From positions 1 through 46,331 of the forward strand of contig DAIDME010000025.1 of the NCBI GenBank assembly GCA_027449125.1: a stretch of DNA of 46,331 bases, read 5' to 3'. This DNA is from Solirubrobacterales bacterium. GTDB taxonomy: Bacteria; Actinomycetota; Thermoleophilia; Solirubrobacterales; Solirubrobacteraceae. Of this stretch, positions 23,352-30,398 are shown in pieces. Position 1 is the stretch's first letter, and every line of letters begins with the position of its first letter. The notes under the pieces were generated by a model that had not been told where the DNA came from, did not search any database, and saw only the letters and a list, made by a program, of their open reading frames with translations. The position numbers and the translations under genes were made by a program.

Positions 23352-23595
23352 CGCCGGCCGCTTTCAGAGTCACCCACGCTGCTCGGCGGATCGCTCCGGA
23401 GACCATCATCGCTTCCGCGCCGCTCAAGAAATGGTGGCTCGTCCCGCCGTCGAACATGTCGATCATGACCATGTTTCCGTCCGGGCCGCAGCACGGCGTT
23501 ACCCATACGCTGCAGCTGCGTGGCTGCAGGACAACGTGCTCCTGGTGTTCTTCTCTCGCCCGCTTGTGGGGGTCGGGCGTGTCGGTGGGTTGCAT
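23341..23595 (-). CDS. Small early protein
   Basis: The protein is 84 aa. AGGA lies six bases before the ATG, inside the 11-base gap after the integrase. Its centre is VWVTPCCGPDGNMVMIDMFD, strand-like, possibly a small regulatory fold. Not recognised. Confidence 0.55.
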   Translation of the reverse strand: MQPTDTPDPHKRAREEHQEHVVLQPRSCSVWVTPCCGPDGNMVMIDMFDGGTSHHFLSGAEAMMVSGAIRRAAWVTLKAAGDVQ

Positions 23596-23606
23596 CAATG
23601 GTCCTC

Positions 23607-24323
23607 TCAGAGGTTGAAGTCGGGGCGGTCGCGGATCGCTTGGAGGCGTCGGTTTGGTGCGATCCGGGCGAGGTACAGCTCCGTGGTGGACAAGAACCGG
23701 TGGCCGAGCTGGTCGCGGATCACAGCGATCGGCTGGCCCTCGTAGCTCAGCTCGGTGGCGTGGGTGTGCCGGAACTGGTGCGGGTGCACGTCCCGTTCGA
23801 TCTCTGCCCGCTCAGCCAGCAGCTTCAGTTTCGACCGGAACTGCGGGGCGCCCATCCGGCCGCCGGCTCCGGGCTTGCTGATCGTGCAGAATACGTACCC
23901 GGTCGTTCCGACACCGGTGATCCGTTCGCGGCGTTCCAACCATGACCGGAGTTCGTCGGCTGCTTTCGGGTCGATGCCGACGATCCGGTCCCGGTCACCC
24001 TTCCCGTGCCGGACACGCAGGAACAACCGGTCCAGGTCGACGTCCCGGATCTTCAGGTTGAGCGCTTCGCTGATCCGGAGCCCGCACCGCCAGAGCACAA
24101 CGATCAGCGCCCGGTCCCGGGCGCCGGCATGCCCACGCCGCGAGGTCTGGGCGATGATCGCGGCAATCTCCGCGCCGGTCAACGGCTCCGGCGCACGACG
24201 CCGGCCCTTGTTCGCCGGCGCCTCACCCCTCCTATAGCCCGGCATCGTGATCGGTGATGGTTTCCGGCCGAGCCGGTCCCGGAATGCTCCGGTCAGATCC
24301 GGAGTCTGGGTGGGCTTGCTCAT
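23607..24323 (-). CDS. Tyrosine integrase of the provirus
   Basis: The protein is 238 aa, short for the family: almost only a catalytic domain plus a basic N-terminus. The ATG at 24323 follows a strong AGGAGG. Catalytic residues: Arg in LWRCGLRISEALNL (about 100), Lys region VRHGKGDRDRIV, HPHQFRHTHATE (His/Arg, about 192), QLGHRFLSTTELYLARI (His and nucleophile Tyr, about 215-225). It would catalyse exchange between the 32-bp att sites at tRNA-Phe. It is unrelated in length to the 496-aa integrase on the other side of the tRNA. Confidence 0.9.
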   Translation of the reverse strand: MSKPTQTPDLTGAFRDRLGRKPSPITMPGYRRGEAPANKGRRRAPEPLTGAEIAAIIAQTSRRGHAGARDRALIVVLWRCGLRISEALNLKIRDVDLDRLFLRVRHGKGDRDRIVGIDPKAADELRSWLERRERITGVGTTGYVFCTISKPGAGGRMGAPQFRSKLKLLAERAEIERDVHPHQFRHTHATELSYEGQPIAVIRDQLGHRFLSTTELYLARIAPNRRLQAIRDRPDFNL

Positions 24324-24510
24324 CTGTTCCTCCTTGAAGCGTGTAGCGCTGGTCTCCGACCAGCTCATCGGCCAACAGGTGCAACTCCTCCGCGAGCCGA
24401 CAAACATCCCGCTCGCGCGCCCGTTCGAGTGCGTCGAGACGACGATCGACAGCGGCCGCATGCCGCACCAACGCTCCCACCGTCTCAGCGACCTCCGCGT
24501 GCGCGCTCAC
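24232..24510 (-). CDS. Coiled-coil early protein overlapping the integrase start
   Basis: The protein is 92 aa from a GTG overlapping the upstream stop (GTGA). The long helix (ALVRHAAAVDRRLDALERAR ... LAEELHLLADELVGDQRYTL) predicts a coiled coil. It overlaps the integrase N-terminus by 92 bases in another frame, and the integrase ribosome-binding site lies inside it, so its translation may tune integrase level. Confidence 0.55.
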   Translation of the reverse strand: MSAHAEVAETVGALVRHAAAVDRRLDALERARERDVCRLAEELHLLADELVGDQRYTLQGGTDEQAHPDSGSDRSIPGPARPETITDHDAGL

Positions 24511-25031
24511 CGGTTCGCCTCGCGGTAGGCGCGCATCTGTGCGGCGATCTTCTCTCGGTTCGCCTCGTAGTAGGCGCGGTCCGACGCGGCGAGTTTCGCT
24601 CGGTTCGCCTCGCGGTAGGCGCGCATCCGTGCGGCGATCTTCTCTCGGTTCGCCTCGCGGTAGGCGCGCTGATACTCGGCGATCTTCGCTCGGTTCGCCT
24701 CGCGGTAGACGCGCTGATACTCGGCGATCTTCGCTCGGTTCGCCTCGTGGTAGGCGCGCTTCTGTGCGGCGATCTTCTCTCGGTTCGCCTCGTAGTGGGC
24801 GCGCTTCCGTGCGGCGAGCTTCGCTCGGTTCGCCTCGCGGTAGGCGCGCTGATACTCGGCGATCTTCGCTCGGTTCGCCTCGCGGTAGGCGCGCTGATAC
24901 TCGGCGATCTTCGCTCGGTTCGCCTCGTAGTAGGCGCGCGCCCGTGCGGCGGTCTTCGCTCGGTTCGCCTCGCGGTCTAGCCGCGCGAGCTCTTGGTCGA
25001 ATGGGGTGCCTCGACCGATGGTCGCGGTCAT
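24507..25031 (-). CDS. Tandem-repeat helical protein (15-residue units)
   Basis: The protein is 174 aa. After 20 N-terminal residues it consists of 15-aa units of the type REANRAKIAEYQRAY, with EANR occurring 11 times, ending exactly at EANR. The DNA repeats with a 45-bp period. Charge alternation predicts a single long rigid alpha-helix or coiled coil. Variable positions concentrate at EYQ/ARK/AQK/ASD. Similar repeats occur in phage proteins of unknown function. It is coupled on both sides by ATGA/GTGA. Confidence 0.75.
   Translation of the reverse strand: MTATIGRGTPFDQELARLDREANRAKTAARARAYYEANRAKIAEYQRAYREANRAKIAEYQRAYREANRAKLAARKRAHYEANREKIAAQKRAYHEANRAKIAEYQRVYREANRAKIAEYQRAYREANREKIAARMRAYREANRAKLAASDRAYYEANREKIAAQMRAYREANR
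24511..24985. repeat. 45-bp tandem repeats
   Basis: The unit starts CGGTTCGCCTCGCGGTAGGC on the plus strand and recurs every 45 bp (24511, 24556, 24601, 24646, 24691 and onward). Copies differ mostly in the segment coding for the variable helix positions. Confidence 0.8.
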
Positions 25032-25159
25032 TGGAGGTACCCTCCTCGTCGGCGCGCGTGTCGTCTGGCCTGGCGGCGTGCGAGCGCGTCGAGTGCCATT
25101 CCGGTGGTCAGGTACAAGAGCCACGCGGCGAGCCCGATCTCAATTCCGAGACTGATCAT
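25028..25159 (-). CDS. Small TM protein of the early block
   Basis: The product is 43 aa: one hydrophobic helix (ISLGIEIGLAAWLLYLTTGM) and a very basic tail (RRQARRHARRRGG). ATGA overlaps with both neighbours make it credible despite its size. Confidence 0.6.
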   Translation of the reverse strand: MISLGIEIGLAAWLLYLTTGMALDALARRQARRHARRRGGYLQ

Positions 25160-25374
25160 TCGTCCACCGCCTCGGGGTCCTCGGTCTCCCGCCGGCGCGC
25201 TATGAGATCCCTGGCCATCTGGTAGGCGGCGTACGAGAGCATGGCCTGCACGCAGAGTCCATCATCGAAGTGGTCGCCGAAGAACTCCCTCGCGATCTCC
25301 ACCTGGTACTCCGGGACCTGGACGCCGCGATACTCACGCGCCGGCAAGTTCGGCTGTGCTGGTTCCGGGCTCAT
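25156..25374 (-). CDS. Small early protein
   Basis: The product is 72 aa. I use the ATG at 25374 because it overlaps the upstream stop (ATGA); an in-frame ATG at 25404 would add 10 residues. Motif QVEIAREFFGDHFDDGLCVQ, then an acidic end. Not recognised. Confidence 0.55.
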   Translation of the reverse strand: MSPEPAQPNLPAREYRGVQVPEYQVEIAREFFGDHFDDGLCVQAMLSYAAYQMARDLIARRRETEDPEAVDE

Positions 25375-25502
25375 GCCTGAACCAGCCTTCCGCCCGTTGA
25401 ACATGACGCGCCCTGGAGGTGCGCGCCCCGGAGGTCCGCGTGGTCGAGGCTGCTCAATCCGGGAGCGAGGGCCTCGCCGGTGAGCGACAGGATTTGGTGC
25501 AT
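25371..25502 (-). CDS. First small gene of the early block
   Basis: The product is 43 aa, with GGAAAGG upstream of the ATG at 25502 and an ATGA overlap at its end. Sequence includes LSSLDHADLRGAHLQGASC, resembling one pentapeptide-repeat-like turn. It lies 72 bases inside the right att site. Confidence 0.45.
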   Translation of the reverse strand: MHQILSLTGEALAPGLSSLDHADLRGAHLQGASCSTGGRLVQA

Positions 25503-25528
25503 GAGGCTGCCTTTCCGCGCTGCCTCAC

Positions 25529-25541
25529 CGCTCGCGGAGCG
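25529..25541. promoter_or_regulatory. Palindrome upstream of the early block
   Basis: CGCTC-gcg-GAGCG is a 13-bp inverted repeat between the right att site and the first early gene, a possible operator. Confidence 0.3.
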
Positions 25542-25573
25542 CTTTGGCTGGTAGTGCACCGAAACCAGTTCGT

Positions 25574-25605
25574 TGCTCTACCAGCTGAGCTATCCCGCCT
25601 AGGGC
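25574..25605. repeat. Right attachment site of the provirus
   Basis: Identical to 5819-5850 over 32 bases. It contains tRNA-Phe nucleotides 1-26 without the rest of the tRNA. Confidence 0.85.
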
Positions 25606-25609
25606 ACGG

Positions 25610-25615
25610 ATGCTA
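25610..25615 (-). promoter_or_regulatory. Orphaned tRNA-Phe -10 element
   Basis: TAGCAT on the minus strand ends 10 nt upstream of the former tRNA 5' end (25599). It lies in chromosomal DNA and now points into the provirus early block. No good -35 at standard spacing; CTGACA at 25638-25643 is 22 bases away. Confidence 0.35.
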
Positions 25616-25639
25616 GCGGAGGGGATTCGCGGCGGGTTG

Positions 25640-27694
25640 TCAGCATGCGTTGCGGCGGGCGCCGCCAGCGGCGAGCGCGTGCACGATGGCGGCAGGCGCC
25701 TGCAGGCCCTCCCGGAAGGCGCGCCCGGCGTCGAGTCCTGAGGCGTCGCGCGCGCCGCCGATCACGATGTGCGGGCGGCCGGCGGCGGCAAGCGCGTCGG
25801 CCAGCGCGCGCTCGGGCTCCTGTCCGGCGGCGATCAGCACGCTGTCGGCGGCGATCCGCCGCCGGGTGCCGTCCTCGCCGCGGATCACGACCGCATCCGG
25901 GTCGATCCGCTCGTAGCTCACGCCGGTGAGCAGCTCGACGCCCGCGCTCCGCAGCTCTCCCACCACGACCCAGCGGGTGGAGGGGCCGACCCCGTCGCCG
26001 ATCCGCCCGGAGCGGCGCATCAGCGTCACTCGGCGCGGCTGTTGGGCCGATCGTGTGGGCCAAATACATCCCCTGGGATGTATTTGGCCCACACGATGGG
26101 GCTCCAGCGCGTAGCGGGCGTAGAAACCTGCGTGCCCGTCGAAGCAGAGCAGGTGGGCAACGTCCACGCCGATCCCACCGGCGCCGATCACCGCCACGCG
26201 CTCGCCGACCAGCTCCAGCGGATCCGCCTCACCGGAGAGCAGCTGCGCGTAGGAGAGCACGTGCGGCAGCTCCGCGCCCGGCAACGCGAGCGGCCGGGGC
26301 GCGACCCCGGTCGCCACCACCACCGCGTCGAACCTCGCCACCGCCGCCACATCGGCCCGCATGCCCAGCCGCACGTCCACACCCAGTCGCTCCAGCTCCG
26401 CCGCGAAGTACAAGCCGGTAAGGGCGAAGTCCTCCTTGCCGGGGATCCGGCAGGCCATCCGGAACTGGCCGCCCAGCTCCCCGCCCGCCTCCAGCAGCGT
26501 CACCGCAAAGCCGCTCTCAGCGAGCGCCCGTGCCGCCTCCATGCCCGCCGGCCCGCCGCCCGCGACCGCCACCGCGACGCCCGTGCCGTCAACGCGCCCC
26601 GCCGTCTCGAACCCCGCCCTCGGGTTGACCGCGCAAGAGACGCGCCGGTCGAAGATCGAGGCGTCGATGCACTGGTTGCAGGCGATGCAGACGTTCACGC
26701 GCCGCCCCGCGCGGCTGCGGCGCACGAACTCCGGGTCTGCCAGGAACGGGCGCGCGAGCGAGACGAAGTCGGCGGCGCCGCAGGCCACGAGCGCGTCCGC
26801 CAGCGCCGCCGTGTTGACGCGGTTCGAGGCGATCACCGGCACGCTCACGGCCTCGCGCACAGCCGCCGCCCAGGGCGCCCACGCCCCCGGCGGCACCACC
26901 GCCTGCACGGTCGGCACGCGCGACTCGTGCCAGCCGATCCCGACGTTCAGTGCGTCGGCTGGCCCGCTGGCCAGCCGACTTGCCAGCGCGCGCACCTCCT
27001 CGCCCGACGCTGCGCCGGGCACCAGGTCGGCGCCCGAAAGCCTGTAGACGACCGCCCGCTCCGCGCCGACCGCGCCGCGCACCGCCGCGGCCACAGCCAG
27101 CGGGAAGCGCATGCGGCCCTCCAGCTCGCCGCCCCAGCGATCCTCGCGCAGGTTGGTGGCCGGCGCCATGAACTGGCTGAGCAGATAGCCCTCGGAGCCC
27201 ATGATCTCGACGCCGTCGAAGCCGAGCTCGCAGGCGCGTGCGGCGCCGCGGGCGAAGTCGTCGATCGTCGAGAGGATCTCCTCCTCGCTGAGCGCCCGCG
27301 GCTCGGAGCGCGAGTAGCGGGAGTAGACGGCCGACGGCGCCACCGGCTGCAGGCCGAAGGTGTCCTCTGATGCATACCGGCCGGCGTGGAAGAGCTGAAG
27401 CAGCACGCGCCCGCCGGCCGCGTGCACCGCGTCCGCGACCGCCGCCAGGCGCGCGGCGTCGGCGGGCTCGTTGATGAAGCTGTAGCTCGCGCCGCCGGCG
27501 CCGACACGGCTGACCGCCGAGCCGCCGGTGACGATCAGGCCGGCGCCGCCACGCGCGCGGGCGCCGTAGAAGGCCGCGAGCGCCCGGCCGCCCTCGTCCT
27601 CGCGCTCGAGGCCGAGGTGCATCGCGCCCATCACCAGCCGGTGCGGCAGCTCGAGCGGCCCGATCCGCCCCGGCTCAAAGACGTGCTCGAGCAC
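25640..27694 (-). CDS. 2,4-dienoyl-CoA-reductase-like flavoprotein (Old Yellow Enzyme + FAD/NAD domains)
   Basis: The protein is 684 aa. N-terminal OYE barrel (1-350): LLQLFHAGRYASE, GSEGYLLSQFMAPATNLRED with RWGG. Iron-sulphur cysteines CIACNQC...SCAVNP (about 350). FAD site AVAGGGPAGMEAARALAESG (about 388) and NAD site VAVIGAGGIGVDVAHLL (about 505). FadH-type enzymes reduce conjugated enoyl-CoA thioesters with NADPH, FMN, FAD and 4Fe-4S. Residues near 532-550 (HRVGQIHPRGCIWPTRSAQQ) are encoded by a 48-bp perfect palindrome, an apparent in-frame insertion in the linker before VTLMRRSGRIG. Last gene of the operon, 41 bases upstream of the original tRNA-Phe site. Confidence 0.85.
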   Translation of the reverse strand: MLEHVFEPGRIGPLELPHRLVMGAMHLGLEREDEGGRALAAFYGARARGGAGLIVTGGSAVSRVGAGGASYSFINEPADAARLAAVADAVHAAGGRVLLQLFHAGRYASEDTFGLQPVAPSAVYSRYSRSEPRALSEEEILSTIDDFARGAARACELGFDGVEIMGSEGYLLSQFMAPATNLREDRWGGELEGRMRFPLAVAAAVRGAVGAERAVVYRLSGADLVPGAASGEEVRALASRLASGPADALNVGIGWHESRVPTVQAVVPPGAWAPWAAAVREAVSVPVIASNRVNTAALADALVACGAADFVSLARPFLADPEFVRRSRAGRRVNVCIACNQCIDASIFDRRVSCAVNPRAGFETAGRVDGTGVAVAVAGGGPAGMEAARALAESGFAVTLLEAGGELGGQFRMACRIPGKEDFALTGLYFAAELERLGVDVRLGMRADVAAVARFDAVVVATGVAPRPLALPGAELPHVLSYAQLLSGEADPLELVGERVAVIGAGGIGVDVAHLLCFDGHAGFYARYALEPHRVGQIHPRGCIWPTRSAQQPRRVTLMRRSGRIGDGVGPSTRWVVVGELRSAGVELLTGVSYERIDPDAVVIRGEDGTRRRIAADSVLIAAGQEPERALADALAAAGRPHIVIGGARDASGLDAGRAFREGLQAPAAIVHALAAGGARRNAC
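26050..26097. repeat. 48-bp perfect palindrome inside a coding region
   Basis: Two 23-bp perfect inverted arms (26050-26072 and 26075-26097) are separated by 2 bases. Length 48 is a multiple of 3, and the host reading frame stays open through it. Confidence 0.9.
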
Positions 27695-27702
27695 GCGCCG
27701 GC

Positions 27703-28866
27703 TCAGCGCAGCAGCTCGCGCGCGATCGTCTGCTTCTGCACCTCCACCGTGCCCTCCTCGAAGCGCTGGGCACGGGCGTCGCGGTAGACCCGCTCGATCG
27801 GGCTCTTGAAGTAGCCCATTCCGCCGAAGACCTGAAGCGCCCCGTCGGTCACGCGCTGCAGCATCTCGGAGGCGAACATCTTCGCCATCGACGACTCGGC
27901 GGCGCCGTCACGGCGCTCCTCCCAGGTGCGGGCCGCGTACAGCGTCAGCTGGCGCGCGGCCTGGAGGTCGGCGGCCATCTCCGCCAGGCGGAAGGAGATC
28001 GCCTGGCGGGTTGCGATCGGCTTGCCGAAGGTCTCGCGCTCCTTCGCGCGCGCGACCGCCAGGTCGAGCGCCTTGCCGGCCAGCCCGACGCAGGTCATCG
28101 CCACCGAGATCCGGCTCGGCACCAGGAAGCCGCCGACCGCGACCTCCAGGCCGTCGCCCTCCGCTCCCAGGCGGTTCTCAACCGGCACCGGCGCGCGGTC
28201 GAAGATCAGGTGCGCGTGGTCGGTGCCGGTGACGCCCATCGTGTCGGCCATCAGCCGGTTCTCGACGCCCTCGCCGTGGGCCGGGACCATCAGCGCTACC
28301 GTCCCCTCGGCGCCGCGCGAGCCTTCCAGGCGCGCGGCCAGGAGCAGATAGTCGGCGCTGTGGCCGAAGGTGATCATGTGCTTCTGGCCGCTGAGGTAGT
28401 ACGTGTCGCCCTCGCGCACGACCGAGGACTTGATGTCGGCGCCGGTGCCGGCGTTGGGCTCGGTCAGCGTGAAGGCGACGCGCAGCGCGCCCGAGACCTG
28501 CGGGCGCACGAAGCGCTCGATCTGCTCGGCGTTCGCGTGCGGCAGCATCGCCCGCCACAGCCCGTTTGAGACGTGCACGATCATCCGCAGCGAGGCGTGC
28601 GGACGCGAGAAGAGCTCGATCAGCTCCAGGTAGCGGGCGAACGGCAGCCCGCGCCCGCCCAGCGAGCGGGGGGCTGCCAGGCTCAGGTAGCCGCGTCCAC
28701 GCAGCTCGTCCCAGAGCTCTGTGGCGACGCGGTGCTCTGTCTCGATCAGCTCGGTCCAGCGCTCGCCCTCGTCATCGACGTAGGCACGGACCTCGTCCTT
28801 GAGCGCCTGGAACGCGCTTTCGTCAACCGGCGTCGGGTCGGCGTCGATCGCCTGCGCTGTGCTCAT
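27703..28866 (-). CDS. Acyl-CoA dehydrogenase
   Basis: The protein is 387 aa, full family length. Features: FAD-binding LRVAFTLTEPNAGTGADIKS (about 132-151), YYLSGQKHMITFG, and the end MGYFKSPIERVYRDARAQRF then EEGTVEVQKQTIA, where the Glu before GT aligns with the catalytic base of the MCAD group. It removes two hydrogens alpha-beta to a CoA thioester. It overlaps the ligase stop by 4 bases and precedes the reductase by 8. In the proposed pathway it would act on a cyclic acyl-CoA; this is inference. Confidence 0.9.
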   Translation of the reverse strand: MSTAQAIDADPTPVDESAFQALKDEVRAYVDDEGERWTELIETEHRVATELWDELRGRGYLSLAAPRSLGGRGLPFARYLELIELFSRPHASLRMIVHVSNGLWRAMLPHANAEQIERFVRPQVSGALRVAFTLTEPNAGTGADIKSSVVREGDTYYLSGQKHMITFGHSADYLLLAARLEGSRGAEGTVALMVPAHGEGVENRLMADTMGVTGTDHAHLIFDRAPVPVENRLGAEGDGLEVAVGGFLVPSRISVAMTCVGLAGKALDLAVARAKERETFGKPIATRQAISFRLAEMAADLQAARQLTLYAARTWEERRDGAAESSMAKMFASEMLQRVTDGALQVFGGMGYFKSPIERVYRDARAQRFEEGTVEVQKQTIARELLR

Positions 28867-30398
28867 CTCGGTATCGCCTTTCTCTCCAGCGCGAGCGCCT
28901 CGCGCAACAGGAACTTCTGAATCTTGCCGGACGGCGTGTGTGGCAGCTCATCGACGAGCTCGAGCCGCTCCGGCCAGTATGGCTTGGCGACACGCTGAGC
29001 ATCCAGGAATCGCTGCATCGACCCGAAGTCGAGCTCGCGGCCGGATTCGAGCACCACGTAGGCGCAGGCCCGCTCGCCCAGGCGCTCGTCCGCCATCGCC
29101 ACGATCGCGACCTCGCGAACCGCGGGGTGGGCGTAGAGCACCTGCTCGACCTCCACCACCGGCACCTTCTCGCCGCCGCGGTTGATCACATCCTTGACGC
29201 GACCGGTGATGTGCAGGTAGCCGTCCGGGTCGATTCGGGCCAGGTCGCCGGTGCGGTAGTAGCCGTCGCCGGTGAGCGCCTCCGCGGTCAGGTCCGGGCG
29301 GTTCAGGTAACCCTCGAAGAGGGTCGGGGTGAGCACCTCGAAGTTCCCCTCCTCGCCGGGCGGAAGCGTGTTGCCATCGTCGTCTGTGACGCGCAGGCTG
29401 ATCCCCTCGAGCGCACGACCGTCCGTGGACCAGGCGCGCTCCGGGTCCTCGCCGGGCGCGAACGCCGCGCCCAGGCAGCTCTCGGTGGTGCCAAAGGCGC
29501 CGCCGACCTCGGCGCCGAGCGTGGCCCGCGCCTGCCGCGCGAGCTCGCGTGGGATCGCCGCGCCGGTGGCGACGAACGTCTGTAGGGCCGGCAGCGTCTG
29601 GCTGCGCAGCTCTGCTACTCGCACCAGGTCGGCCAGAAATGGGGTCGCCGCCTGCACGAAGGTCACACCGGTGTGGGCCATCGCCGCAAAGGCGGCCTCC
29701 GGGTCCCAGATCGTCTGGATCACCAGCGTCGCCCCGAGCTCGAGCGCGATCCACATGCCGTACAGGAAGCCGGTCTGGTGCGCGAGCGGCGACGGCGCAT
29801 AGATCACGTCTGCTGCCGTCAGGCCGAAGTGGTGGGTGTGGATCGCCGCCGCGCGCTGCAGCGAGGCGTGGGTCTGAAGCACGCCCTTGGGCTCGCCGGT
29901 TGAGCCCGAGGTGAAGAGCAGCTGGGCGGTCATCTCCGGGGTCGGGTGGTTGCCGTCGCCGCCGCTCGCATCGGCTGGCTCGGTCACCACGTGCTCCAGC
30001 GAGGGAACTGTGTCGCGCAGGTGGCGTGCCATCGCGGCATGGTCGTGGCCGCGAAACCTCTCCGCTACGACCAGCACGCGGGCGCCGCTCGCGCCCAGCA
30101 TGAACTCGAGCTCGCGCTCGCGGAAGATCGGCATCAGCGGCTCGCAGACGGCGCCCAGCATCAGCGTGCCCAGCGAGAGCGCGACGAAGTCGAGCACGTT
30201 TGGCAGCTGGTAGGCGACCGGCTCGCCGGGGCCGACGCCAAGCCCGGCGAGCGTCGCGGCCCAGCGTTGCGCGGCCGCATGCAGCTGGGCGAAGCTCCAG
30301 CTGCGCTCGGCGCCGCCCGGGCCGACCTCGACGACCGCCAGCCTGCCCGCGCGGTCGCGCGCGTGGCGGGCGACGGCGGCCGTGATCGCGCCGCTCAC
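28863..30398 (-). CDS. Acyl-CoA ligase (class I adenylate-forming)
   Basis: The protein is 511 aa from a GTG overlapping the upstream stop (GTGA). Motifs: AQLLFTSGSTGEPKGVLQTH (P-loop, about 160), GGAFGTTESCLG (about 290), YYRTGDLARIDPDGYLHITG then RVKDVINRGGEKV (hinge), and the catalytic Lys in TPSGKIQKFLLRE. It activates a carboxylic acid to its AMP ester and then the CoA thioester. It sits between the EPSP-synthase-like gene and the acyl-CoA dehydrogenase. Confidence 0.9.
   Translation of the reverse strand: MSGAITAAVARHARDRAGRLAVVEVGPGGAERSWSFAQLHAAAQRWAATLAGLGVGPGEPVAYQLPNVLDFVALSLGTLMLGAVCEPLMPIFRERELEFMLGASGARVLVVAERFRGHDHAAMARHLRDTVPSLEHVVTEPADASGGDGNHPTPEMTAQLLFTSGSTGEPKGVLQTHASLQRAAAIHTHHFGLTAADVIYAPSPLAHQTGFLYGMWIALELGATLVIQTIWDPEAAFAAMAHTGVTFVQAATPFLADLVRVAELRSQTLPALQTFVATGAAIPRELARQARATLGAEVGGAFGTTESCLGAAFAPGEDPERAWSTDGRALEGISLRVTDDDGNTLPPGEEGNFEVLTPTLFEGYLNRPDLTAEALTGDGYYRTGDLARIDPDGYLHITGRVKDVINRGGEKVPVVEVEQVLYAHPAVREVAIVAMADERLGERACAYVVLESGRELDFGSMQRFLDAQRVAKPYWPERLELVDELPHTPSGKIQKFLLREALALERKAIPR

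Larger units (their letters stand above)
5819..25605. mobile_element. Integrated tectivirus-like (double-jelly-roll) provirus
   Basis: A 19.8-kb element lies between perfect 32-bp att repeats. It has its own integrase (23607-24323), a minus-strand early block and a plus-strand late block that converge near 21000. The late genes include a 378-aa beta-rich capsid candidate, many very short single-TM proteins, a lysozyme-like membrane protein, a spike-like protein and a short FtsK/HerA-superfamily ATPase. No terminase, portal, tail tube or tape-measure gene is seen. That combination fits tailless viruses with an internal membrane (PRD1/Bam35-type). No protein-primed polymerase is present; a DUF3987 protein is the replication candidate. 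Family assignment is inference without structure comparison. Confidence 0.7.

Noticed and set aside
24511..24985. CRISPR-like array
   Set aside because: The 45-bp units are contiguous, coding repeats with no spacers and no cas genes nearby.
25769..27370. 533-aa plus-strand frame opposite the reductase
   Set aside because: Antisense of a clear flavoprotein; typical high-GC shadow.
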